NCBI GenBank assembly: GCA_015067125.1
Contig: SVNB01000054.1
Span: 1-12,051 of the forward strand
Length of the DNA stretch: 12,051 nucleotides
Origin: Oscillospiraceae bacterium
GTDB lineage: Bacteria > Bacillota > Clostridia > Oscillospirales > Ruminococcaceae
Reading direction: 5' to 3'
The translations under genes and the position numbers were made by a program. The notes beneath the pieces are model-generated. The model ran no database searches and was not told where the DNA came from. It worked only from the letters and a program-made list of their open reading frames with translations. The stretch's first letter is position 1; every line of letters starts with the position of its first letter. Shown here piece by piece: positions 6,331-11,759 of this stretch.

Positions 6331-7245
6331 TTAATTCTGATAAAAAATATCCTGGTTGCGGTAAAGCGGCCAGGTTTTGAGCACCGTGGAATCAAGGTGC
6401 TCTTTTTTTATATCCACTGCAAAAATTCTGCTGTTGCGATAGGTTTTGCAGCAGTATTTGCCCTCTTCTGTTGCGCAGGAAGAATAAAGCGTGTGCTCAA
6501 CCTCGCCGGTTTTTAAAAGAACGCTGCCCTTTGGCTGCTCCACGGCAGAAAGAATATGAAAAAGCTGTGTGATGCCTTCTGTTTCGGATTCATCGCAAAG
6601 AGAATTTTCTTTTACAAAAAATGCCCGTATAAACCTCGATTCGGAAGAGTAATCCCCCGGAAGCAGGCTTTTTCTGCCCTTTTGCGGAGAAATTCCGGCG
6701 TATTTTCCAAGATTTTTAATTTGAGCATCAAGTGCCGGACTGTTGGTAAGAACTCCCGCAGGGTTTTCCCTTACAGAAAGTCCGGTGCTCAAAGGCTCTA
6801 TGGCATAAGTCCTGTCTTTATCCGCAAGAAACCAGTGCAGGGGAGTATTCGGCAGTTCCGGACTGAAATTTTCGTTTGTTACATTGACTTTTAAAAGCGC
6901 ATTTGCCGCTTCTTCCGCTGTTGAGCATCTGCCGAGCACCCAGGGTATGACTTCGAACGGCGCAACATTGCATGCACCGCTTTTTTGCGGAAAATATTTT
7001 GCATCTTCCGGAAAATTAAGGGCGGCCATATAAACTCCGTGCTCGTTTACCGCATCGTAAAAAAGCGGCGTTCCCTGAAAAACACACGCAGCGCCAAGCA
7101 TGGCAAAATGCGTGCTCGGTTCTTCTTTTTTGTGCAAAGAAAAGCCCCTTGGAACAAAAACAATTTTTTCGTTGTAAGAGTACCAAAGATCAAGGTTTCT
7201 TCCAAAAAAGGCTTTTTCTTTTTTAAATTTTACTGCCGTGCACAT
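6331..7245 (-). CDS. Choloylglycine hydrolase family protein (bile salt hydrolase / penicillin V acylase type)
   Basis: This 304-residue Ntn-hydrolase starts MCTAVKF; removal of Met1 exposes the catalytic Cys2. The active-site set is intact by position: GRNLD (Arg16, Asp19), ALNF (Asn77), LTNSP (Asn168) and PGDYSSESRFIR (Arg204). The C-terminus NQDIFYQN is typical of full-length members, so it is not truncated although slightly shorter than usual (about 315-340). Members cleave the amide bond of glycine- or taurine-conjugated bile acids or of penicillin V; TNSP rather than TNNP makes the substrate uncertain. No signal peptide, so cytoplasmic. The ATG at 7245 has a GGAGGGAT ribosome site; the open frame back to 7533 lacks one and overlaps spoIIID. 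It is divergent from spoIIID and convergent with proC. Confidence 0.93.
   Translation of the reverse strand: MCTAVKFKKEKAFFGRNLDLWYSYNEKIVFVPRGFSLHKKEEPSTHFAMLGAACVFQGTPLFYDAVNEHGVYMAALNFPEDAKYFPQKSGACNVAPFEVIPWVLGRCSTAEEAANALLKVNVTNENFSPELPNTPLHWFLADKDRTYAIEPLSTGLSVRENPAGVLTNSPALDAQIKNLGKYAGISPQKGRKSLLPGDYSSESRFIRAFFVKENSLCDESETEGITQLFHILSAVEQPKGSVLLKTGEVEHTLYSSCATEEGKYCCKTYRNSRIFAVDIKKEHLDSTVLKTWPLYRNQDIFYQN
6379..6409 (+). terminator. Plus-strand terminator-like hairpin inside the convergent gene
   Basis: GAGCACC (6379-6385) and GGTGCTC (6396-6402) form a perfect 7-base stem with a 10-base loop, followed at once by seven T (6403-6409). In plus orientation this is a canonical intrinsic terminator, placed to stop proC transcripts about 270 bases past its stop codon. 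It lies antisense within the last codons of the bile salt hydrolase homologue, so it may be a codon-driven coincidence. Confidence 0.55.
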
Positions 7246-7329
7246 ATTATCCCTCCGTTTTTTGTTCTGCATAAATTTATTCCCAAAAGAATAGAATTTA
7301 TACTCAACTTTTTTTGGGAGGGATCTGGT
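7246..7329. promoter_or_regulatory. Divergent intergenic region with imperfect inverted repeat
   Basis: This 84-base AT-rich gap must hold the promoters of both the bile salt hydrolase homologue and spoIIID. It contains a nearly perfect inverted repeat, ATAAATTTATTC (7271-7282) and GAATAGAATTTAT (7289-7301), differing by one inserted base. A TATACT box (7299-7304) points to spoIIID but has no good sigma-A -35 at 17 bases, which would fit a sporulation sigma factor such as sigma-E. I could not place the hydrolase promoter with confidence. Confidence 0.45.
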
Positions 7330-7581
7330 ATGAAAGGTATGCCGGAAGAACGCACGGTTCTTGCCGCGGAATACATAATCGAAAACGGCGCCACAGTACG
7401 GGCAGCGGCTAAAAAATTCGGGGTGAGCAAAAGCACCGTTCACAAGGACGTTTCCGAACGGCTTGCGAAAATAAATCCAAAACTTTTTGAAGAGGTGAGG
7501 GTGGTGCTTGATAAAAACAAGCAGGAACGGCACCTGCGCGGCGGCAAAGCCACAAAGGAAAAATATGCCCGTTTGCGCTGA
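7330..7581 (+). CDS. spoIIID: Sporulation transcriptional regulator SpoIIID
   Basis: This 83-residue DNA-binding protein matches SpoIIID over its whole length: EERTVLAAEYIIENGATVR, the helix-turn-helix AAAKKFGVSKSTVHKDVSER (about 25-44) and the basic C-terminal HLRGGKATKEKY. Family knowledge: SpoIIID is made in the mother cell under sigma-E and switches genes on or off before sigma-K acts. Its presence marks an endospore former. The ATG at 7330 has a GGGAGGGAT ribosome site; the longer frame back to 6985 lies antisense to the hydrolase and is not used. No terminator follows; the next gene's -35 overlaps the last codons. Confidence 0.97.
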   Translation: MKGMPEERTVLAAEYIIENGATVRAAAKKFGVSKSTVHKDVSERLAKINPKLFEEVRVVLDKNKQERHLRGGKATKEKYARLR

Positions 7582-7601
7582 AATTTCTTTTATGCTATAC
7601 T
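7573..7601 (+). promoter_or_regulatory. Candidate extended -10 promoter for the DUF1385-like gene
   Basis: TTGCGC (7573-7578), inside the end of spoIIID, is followed after 17 bases by TATACT (7596-7601), which is preceded by TGC, an extended -10 element. The start codon lies 31 bases downstream. The gene may also be reached by read-through from spoIIID. Confidence 0.6.
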
Positions 7602-7632
7602 TTTTCTATTAAGCGGAAAAGGAGGCGTTTTT

Positions 7633-8364
7633 GTGCTTGGAGGAGAATCCACAGCCGCCGGAACAGTTCTTTATGATACTGATAAAGCGGCAGAAAACGC
7701 CGTTTTCTGCCGCTTTGAAGAAGGAAAACCCGTTATAGAATCCGGCAAAAAAGCGGATCTTATAAACAGAATGAAGGCTTTTGATGAAAAGCCGAAGGAA
7801 AAAGATACGTTTTTTAAAATGCTTGGAATCGAAATTCTGGTTTTTATTGTGATAATTGTGATAGTGCTGGTTTTCATCGGCGGATTTTTTCCGGTTTTTG
7901 GTGCGGTGCTTTTTATGCTTTTGGGGTGGTTTCCGTGTTTGGTGCTAATTTACGGCAGAAAAAAGCTTTATAAGAATCCAAAAGATTTTGAAGTTTTCCG
8001 GTCTTTTCACGGTGCCGAACACATGGCGGTAAAATATATGGCAAAAAATCCAAAGGAGCAGGATTTCTGCGAATATTCAAAGCTTTCGCCTTTTCATCGG
8101 GAATGCGGAACAGTTTACGCCGCCTCTTTTCTGATTCTTTCCGGGATAACGGGGATACTTTTCGGCTTTATTCCGGAAATCGGTTTTTTTCGTTTTTTGG
8201 GCGGAATTTTGCTTTCTGCACTGCTTCTTTTTTTCAATCTGTTTAATCCGTATAATCCGCTGATGATTTTTCAGCGGGCGGTGGTTAAAAAACCCGACGA
8301 AGAAACGGCGCTTTTGGTTTTTCGGGGAATACAAAAGCTGACGGCCGAACAAAACAAAGAATAA
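7633..8364 (+). CDS. YqhQ/DUF1385-like polytopic membrane protein
   Basis: This 243-residue protein carries the DUF1385 hallmark FHGAEH (125-130) followed by SPFHRECGT (152-160), which parallels the YHGAEH ... H.RCGT of YqhQ. The early GG (residues 3-4) and the C-terminal KPDEETALLVFRGIQKL also fit that family. Two hydrophobic segments (about 63-85 and 86-106) precede the motif block and two follow (about 162-183 and 186-206). The conserved His, Glu and Cys suggest a metal site, but the family's function is not established. It is shorter and more diverged than YqhQ (about 320 residues). It starts with GTG at 7633, supported by AAAAGGAGG seven bases upstream. A 33-base palindrome lies within codons 18-28. 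A terminator follows that overlaps the next gene's ribosome site. Confidence 0.72.
   Translation: MLGGESTAAGTVLYDTDKAAENAVFCRFEEGKPVIESGKKADLINRMKAFDEKPKEKDTFFKMLGIEILVFIVIIVIVLVFIGGFFPVFGAVLFMLLGWFPCLVLIYGRKKLYKNPKDFEVFRSFHGAEHMAVKYMAKNPKEQDFCEYSKLSPFHRECGTVYAASFLILSGITGILFGFIPEIGFFRFLGGILLSALLLFFNLFNPYNPLMIFQRAVVKKPDEETALLVFRGIQKLTAEQNKE
7684..7716. repeat. 33-base near-perfect palindrome inside a coding region
   Basis: AAAGCGGCAGAAAACG (7684-7699) and its exact reverse complement (7701-7716) flank a single C at 7700. It starts about 50 bases after the GTG start of the DUF1385-like gene and encodes roughly residues 18-28. In RNA it would form a very stable hairpin early in the message, followed by only three T, so it is a poor terminator. 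Confidence 0.9.
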
Positions 8365-8374
8365 AATGAATTTT

Positions 8375-8415
8375 AAAACGCCTTTTGGGAAGAATAAACC
8401 CGGAGGCGTTTTTTT
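8375..8415 (+). terminator. Intrinsic terminator overlapping the ribosome site of the next gene
   Basis: AAAACGCCT (8375-8383) pairs with AGGCGTTTT (8404-8412), extended inward by GGG (8387-8389) and CCC (8399-8401), and the downstream arm runs into seven T (8409-8415). It lies 11 bases past the stop codon of the DUF1385-like gene. The Shine-Dalgarno GGAGG of the following gene (8402-8406) lies in the 3' arm, so the folded hairpin would both end the upstream transcript and hide the downstream ribosome site. Confidence 0.85.
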
Positions 8416-8417
8416 AT

Positions 8418-9257
8418 ATGAAGTTAAGACTTTTTGCTCTTGCTTTTGGGGTGGGTTTTGTTTTTTTCTTTTCTGCCGCGGCGTTTTTTGTGCTGGGGTT
8501 TTCTTCGAAAAACGTTTTGGAAGAACATTACGAAGAGGAAGAAGCTGTTTTTCTGGAGGAGGATTCCGCTGTTTTTCTTTTGATTTTTGATGACGGAGAA
8601 AATTTTGGACCGTTTACGCTTGTTTGCTTTGATGCCGCCGCCGGAAGGATACCCATCTTCAGCTTTTCCGAAAAAGCGGCGCTGGATTACGGCGGAGTTG
8701 CGGTTTCTGCCGGGGCGCTTTTTTCTTCCGTTTCTCCAAAAATTTTTGCGGGAACGGTGGAAACAAACCTTGGAATAGAACTTTCGGGCTATTTTATCTG
8801 GAACAGAGAATCTTGCGAGGAAATAATAGCCAAAGCCGGTACCTTTGATTATATTCTGCCCAAAAACGTAAGATATTACGAGGGAACAAAATACGTTAAT
8901 CTGCTTTCCGGGGTACAGAATATGAACGGCAAAAAAATCTGTGACGTTATAACCTGCCCGGATTTTTCCGAAGGAGAAAGATGCGACGTTACTTCGCGCC
9001 TTGGCGCTGCTTTTTTTAACCGCAGACTAAAACGCTTTTTGCCCGAAAGCGGAGTGTATTCCGTGATTTTCAACTATACGGAAACGGACGTTTCTGCCTT
9101 TGATAAGGCGCGTTACGCAAAACTTATAGAAGTGCTTTGCGGCGGAAAAGAAAGTTCTGCCGGTCACATAACCAACGATACGGAAAAGGATCTTTCCACC
9201 GGACTTTTATATTTTTCCGATTCCACAAAAGAACGTATCAAAAAATATTTTGGATAA
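8418..9257 (+). CDS. Membrane-anchored protein with a degenerate LytR-CpsA-Psr (LCP)-like domain
   Basis: This 279-residue protein has an N-terminal membrane anchor (about residues 5-27), an acidic stretch (EEHYEEEEAVFLEED, 36-49) and an extracytoplasmic domain. Its order of motifs resembles LCP proteins: a strand pair (VFLLIF, TLVCFDAAAGRIPIFSF), TVETNLGIELSGYFIWNRES (113-132), and LLSGVQNMNGKKICDVI (162-178) in the place of the LCP 'G-Q-L-G-A-L-Y-R' region. LCP proteins attach glycopolymers to peptidoglycan. However, the usual arginine of the 'SIPRD' segment and the R-x-R segment near the second motif are absent, so catalysis is doubtful. The similarity is my reading by eye and could be wrong. 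The ATG at 8418 is supported by GGAGGCG; the upstream TTG frame at 8385 lies in the terminator hairpin. Confidence 0.6.
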   Translation: MKLRLFALAFGVGFVFFFSAAAFFVLGFSSKNVLEEHYEEEEAVFLEEDSAVFLLIFDDGENFGPFTLVCFDAAAGRIPIFSFSEKAALDYGGVAVSAGALFSSVSPKIFAGTVETNLGIELSGYFIWNRESCEEIIAKAGTFDYILPKNVRYYEGTKYVNLLSGVQNMNGKKICDVITCPDFSEGERCDVTSRLGAAFFNRRLKRFLPESGVYSVIFNYTETDVSAFDKARYAKLIEVLCGGKESSAGHITNDTEKDLSTGLLYFSDSTKERIKKYFG

Positions 9258-9258
9258 A

Positions 9259-9285
9259 CGGCCGCAAAAGGCCGGGGGATTTTTT
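9259..9285 (+). terminator. Probable terminator of the LCP-like gene
   Basis: CGGCC (9259-9263) and GGCCG (9270-9274) form a short GC stem around GCAAAA, followed by GGGGA and six T (9280-9285), directly after the stop codon. The five bases between stem and T-tract make it weaker than a standard terminator. The 3' phrase GGGGGATT-plus-T-run recurs at 9435-9450 and 11768-11780. Confidence 0.5.
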
Positions 9286-9304
9286 ATAATAAATACTTCC
9301 CCTT

Positions 9305-9362
9305 GAGAGCAAAGCCTGCTCGCTGTTTCGCCCACTGGGCGCGCTTCGCAAGCTTTGCTCTC
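9305..9362. repeat. Long hairpin repeat with 11-base arms
   Basis: GAGAGCAAAGC (9305-9315) and GCTTTGCTCTC (9352-9362) are exact reverse complements. A second stem, CGCCC/GGGCG, lies inside. CTTCCCCTT precedes the hairpin and GGTAAGGCT follows it, like the outer arms of repeat C (CCTTCCCC ... GGGAAGGCT). It may be another variant of that family carrying a longer inner stem. Confidence 0.75.
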
Positions 9363-9378
9363 TGGTAAGGCTGAATTT

Positions 9379-9430
9379 GGCCCCCTTGCCTAAAGGGGGC
9401 TGGATTTTTTAACCGCCTGCGGTTAAAAAA
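9379..9430. repeat. Repeat B copy followed by a perfect 26-base palindrome
   Basis: GCCCCCTT (9380-9387) and AAGGGGGC (9393-9400) form a hairpin. The same element occurs in reverse at 576-598, and 14 of its bases (CCCCCTTGCCTAAA) recur at 11747-11760. Then TTTTTTAACCGC (9405-9416) and its exact reverse complement (9419-9430) form a 12-base-arm palindrome around CT, which would act as a T-tailed hairpin in either direction. Confidence 0.8.
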
Positions 9431-9474
9431 GACTGGGGGATTCTTTTTTTTATTACTGGTTTTTGCAAAAACAC

Positions 9475-9519
9475 CTCATCCGTCTGCTCCGCAGACACCT
9501 TCCCCTCAAGGGGAAGGCT
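9475..9519. repeat. Palindromic repeat C, copy 2
   Basis: CTCATCCGTC leads into stem GTCTGC/GCAGAC (9482-9487, 9491-9496), then CCTTCCCC/GGGGAAGG (9498-9505, 9510-9517) ending GGCT. The framework matches the copy at 6231-6279 while the first stem differs in sequence but keeps pairing, a compensatory pattern indicating that structure is conserved. Confidence 0.82.
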
Positions 9520-9541
9520 GCCCTCCGGGTTACTTGTTTAT

Positions 9542-9666
9542 GGCGGGAGCAAGCCCCCGCCCTACAGTAAATTGGTCGCCTTGCGGAACGGTCAGGACCG
9601 TTCCCTGCATTTGCCACTGCGAGCGCACCGCAGGTGTGCGTGGCAATCCGTAAAAAGAATACGGAT
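9542..9666. repeat. Run of four further palindromes
   Basis: GGCGGG/CCCGCC (9542-9561); GGAACGGTC-AG-GACCGTTCC (9585-9604), the same arms as 615-634; a compound hairpin with outer arms TGCCAC/GTGGCA and inner GCGCACC/GGTGTGC with one mismatch (9612-9645); and ATCCGTA/TACGGAT (9646-9666). They are packed almost end to end with no coding potential. Confidence 0.78.
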
Positions 9667-9811
9667 TCTTCACTGCGTTCAGAATGACAGGCGATTATTT
9701 GCCGCCCCGCGGTGGATTTGAAAAAAATTAATTGCCGGTTTTTATCTGCGGTTGCGCAAAGGGCGGCTTTCGCTTAAAGAAATCTTAAAATAAAATTAAG
9801 ATTTTGGCGGA

Positions 9812-9840
9812 TTGTTTCTTAAAAATATTTTTTCTATCAT
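9812..9840 (+). promoter_or_regulatory. Candidate promoter of the glycosyltransferase operon
   Basis: TTGTTT (9812-9817) is followed after 17 bases by TATCAT (9835-9840), 38 bases before the start codon. The -35 is weak. The inverted repeat AAATCTTAA/TTAAGATTT (9780-9804) lies just upstream and could be a regulator site. Confidence 0.45.
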
Positions 9841-9878
9841 TTAATTAAAGAAAAATCTGTTTTTAAGGAATAACTATT

Positions 9879-11135
9879 ATGGAAGCTTTAAAAATTTTCA
9901 ACTTTATCCTTGGTGCCGTATTTTTTATCTGCTATGCCTATCAGTTTTTCTATATTCCCGTTGTTTTTGCAAAAAAAGAACCCGTTCACAAAAAAGAAAA
10001 ACGACACCGTTTTGCGGTGCTTATCTGCGCAAGAAACGAAGAAAAAGTTATAGCACAGCTTATAGAAAGCATTCATGCCCAAAGCTATGGCAGAGAAAAA
10101 ATCCGGGTTTTTGTTATGGCGGATAACTGTACGGATTCCACAGCCAGAACCGCCAGAAATGCCGGAGCAAGAGTATATACCCGTTTTGATTCCGTTCATA
10201 CCGGCAAAGGCTATGCGCTGGAATCTCTTTTGGAGCACATAGGCAGCGATTATCCGAAGGAGTATTTTGACGGCTATTTTGTTTTTGATGCGGACAACCT
10301 GCTTGATAAAAATTATATCGAAGAAATGAACCGCACCTTCTGCGACGGATACGACATCATAACAGGGTACCGTAATTCCAAAAACTATGGAGATAACTGG
10401 ATTTCTGCGGGGTATTCCCTTTGGTTTCTGCGCGAAAGCCGCTTTTTAAACCACGCCAGATTTCTGGTTGGAAATTCCTGTGCGGTTTCCGGAACAGGAT
10501 TTTTCTTCAGCCGCAGAATTTTGGAAAAGCACGGCGGCTGGCCTTTTCACCTGCTTACGGAAGATATTGAGTTTACCGTAAAAAACGTTCTGGAAGGCGA
10601 AAAAACAGGTTTTTGCAAAAACGCCGTTCTTTATGATGAACAGCCAACCTCTTTTGTGCAATCCTGGCACCAAAGAATGCGCTGGGCAAAGGGGTATCTT
10701 CAGGTTTTCGGCAAATACGGCAATAAACTTATCAAAGGCATATTCAAAGGGGATTTTTCCTGTTTTGATATGGCCATGGCCATTATGCCGGCCGTGGCGG
10801 TTTCTGTAATCGGTGCCGCGGTAAACGCAGCCTGCGCCGTTTTTGCCGCTGTTGCCGGCAAAAGCATTGCGGCTGTTTTATTTTCTGCCGCGGAAGGCCT
10901 TTTGGGAATGTATTTTACCATGTTTTTCATCGGAGCAATAACCGCCGCAAGCGAATGGAAACAAATACGCTGTTCCGCTTTAAAAAAGATTTTTTACTGC
11001 TTTACTTTTCCGCTTTTTATGTTTACCTATGTTCCTATTTCTTTTGCGGCAATTTTTGCAAAGGCGGAATGGAAACCCATAAAGCATTCCGTTGCCGTCG
11101 GAATAGGAGATTTATGCAAAAAGGAGGGCGCCTGA
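9879..11135 (+). CDS. Membrane-bound family 2 glycosyltransferase
   Basis: This 418-residue enzyme has an N-terminal membrane segment (about 6-30), a cytoplasmic GT-A domain and three C-terminal membrane segments (about 299-325, 332-356, 369-394). The GT2 motifs are complete: ARNEE (51-55), DNCTDST (82-88), DADN (137-140) as the metal-binding DxD, TED (227-229) with the catalytic base, and QRMRW (265-269), the QxxRW motif of processive enzymes such as cellulose, hyaluronan and poly-N-acetylglucosamine synthases. It should transfer sugars from a nucleotide-sugar to a lipid or growing polysaccharide at the membrane; the sugar cannot be told from sequence. Start at the ATG at 9879 with an AAGGAA ribosome site. 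It heads a tightly packed operon: the next gene begins two bases after its stop, with the ribosome site inside its 3' end. Confidence 0.93.
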   Translation: MEALKIFNFILGAVFFICYAYQFFYIPVVFAKKEPVHKKEKRHRFAVLICARNEEKVIAQLIESIHAQSYGREKIRVFVMADNCTDSTARTARNAGARVYTRFDSVHTGKGYALESLLEHIGSDYPKEYFDGYFVFDADNLLDKNYIEEMNRTFCDGYDIITGYRNSKNYGDNWISAGYSLWFLRESRFLNHARFLVGNSCAVSGTGFFFSRRILEKHGGWPFHLLTEDIEFTVKNVLEGEKTGFCKNAVLYDEQPTSFVQSWHQRMRWAKGYLQVFGKYGNKLIKGIFKGDFSCFDMAMAIMPAVAVSVIGAAVNAACAVFAAVAGKSIAAVLFSAAEGLLGMYFTMFFIGAITAASEWKQIRCSALKKIFYCFTFPLFMFTYVPISFAAIFAKAEWKPIKHSVAVGIGDLCKKEGA

Positions 11136-11136
11136 T

Positions 11137-11448
11137 ATGACAAAAAAACAGTTTGCCCTGCGATTTGGCGCGGCGGTTTTAAGTTTTGTTCTGCTTTGGT
11201 TTTCTGCCGGACTTATTGATTATATGCGAGCGGTTTGTTTTTATAAAGAGCCGGTTTTCTGCATGGATTTCGGTACGGACGAAAACGGCGGATTTTATAA
11301 AGGTCTTGGCTATACATACGCCATAAGCGGCAATTTTGACTATGATTCCCCGGCGGAATATTACGGCGCGCAAAGCGTGGAGCTCTGGGTTTTCGGCCAA
11401 AAAGTAAAAACCGTTTTGCGGTACGAAGAGAGAAGTGACGCAGAATGA
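11137..11448 (+). CDS. Small membrane protein of unknown function, paralog 1
   Basis: This 103-residue protein has one N-terminal membrane segment (about residues 9-27) and a short, probably extracytoplasmic domain. I do not recognise the family. It is a clear paralog of the next gene: LLWFSAGLIDYMRA, YKEPVFCMDF and YKGLGYTYAI line up with MIWLSAAVIDHSLV, EKEPLFCIRF and YYGIGYSYLI, sharing W-x-SA-x-x-ID, KEP-x-FC-x-x-F and G-x-GY-x-Y. The ribosome site AAGGAGGG lies inside the glycosyltransferase gene, and its end overlaps the next gene by four bases (ATGA). It probably works with the glycosyltransferase, but no role is known. Confidence 0.82.
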   Translation: MTKKQFALRFGAAVLSFVLLWFSAGLIDYMRAVCFYKEPVFCMDFGTDENGGFYKGLGYTYAISGNFDYDSPAEYYGAQSVELWVFGQKVKTVLRYEERSDAE

Positions 11449-11759
11449 TAAAAAGCCGAAAAGGATTGTTTATTAAAGTTGTTGTCTATATTTTTATTGT
11501 TGTGATGATTTGGCTTTCCGCCGCGGTTATTGATCACAGTCTTGTTTTTGAACAGGAAAAAGAACCTCTGTTTTGTATTCGTTTTACCGTTAAAGATAAC
11601 GTCAAATCCTATTACGGAATCGGCTATTCTTACCTTATAGTTGAAGAAAACGGAAGATTTGTTGAAATAGATTTTGAAAATTTTCTTCATGCCAACGAAT
11701 ATCTTGCAGTAAGCAAAGAAGCAAGAAAAAATGCCGTCAAAAAAATCCCCCTTGCCTAA
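11445..11759 (+). CDS. Small membrane protein of unknown function, paralog 2
   Basis: This 104-residue protein has a basic N-terminus (MIKSRKG), one membrane segment (about 9-28) and an extracytoplasmic domain with KEPLFCIRF and YYGIGYSYLIV, matching the preceding gene. The C-terminus is basic (KEARKNAVKKIPLA). The start overlaps the previous stop (ATGA) and has only a weak ribosome site, so translation is probably coupled. The last codons (IPLA, stop) lie within the terminator hairpin and read through a sequence shared with intergenic repeat B (CCCCCTTGCCTAAA), so the final residues may come from a repeat insertion. Function unknown. Confidence 0.82.
   Translation: MIKSRKGLFIKVVVYIFIVVMIWLSAAVIDHSLVFEQEKEPLFCIRFTVKDNVKSYYGIGYSYLIVEENGRFVEIDFENFLHANEYLAVSKEARKNAVKKIPLA

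Larger units (their letters stand above)
9258..9878. other. 620-base gene-free region of stacked palindromic repeats
   Basis: No credible gene is present. From left to right it holds a terminator-like hairpin (9259-9285), at least eight palindromes between 9305 and 9666, a GATTCTTCACTGCGTTCAGA stretch (9664-9683) of a kind I associate with gut Clostridia repeats, an AT-rich inverted repeat (AAATCTTAA/TTAAGATTT, 9780-9804), and the promoter of the glycosyltransferase operon. The change from GC-rich repeats to AT-rich sequence near 9720 marks the edge of the mosaic. Confidence 0.75.

Noticed and set aside
7246..7270. SpoIIID-like binding site upstream of the hydrolase (GCAGAACAAA on minus)
   Set aside because: It resembles the loose SpoIIID consensus but misses at conserved edge positions. 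Such matches are common by chance in AT-rich DNA.
6985..7329. Upstream extension of spoIIID
   Set aside because: The added residues lie antisense to the hydrolase gene and look non-biological, while the SpoIIID homology and a GGGAGGGAT ribosome site start at 7330.
7246..7533. Upstream extension of the bile salt hydrolase homologue
   Set aside because: The longer frame overlaps spoIIID and would bury the catalytic Cys2, which must follow the initiator Met. The ATG at 7245 has a strong ribosome site.
8385..8417. TTG start for the LCP-like protein at 8385
   Set aside because: It lies in the terminator stem, has no ribosome site, and would put charged residues ahead of the signal anchor.
9305..9666. 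CRISPR array among the repeats
   Set aside because: The palindromes differ in sequence, are irregularly spaced and have no unique equal-length spacers. No cas gene is nearby.
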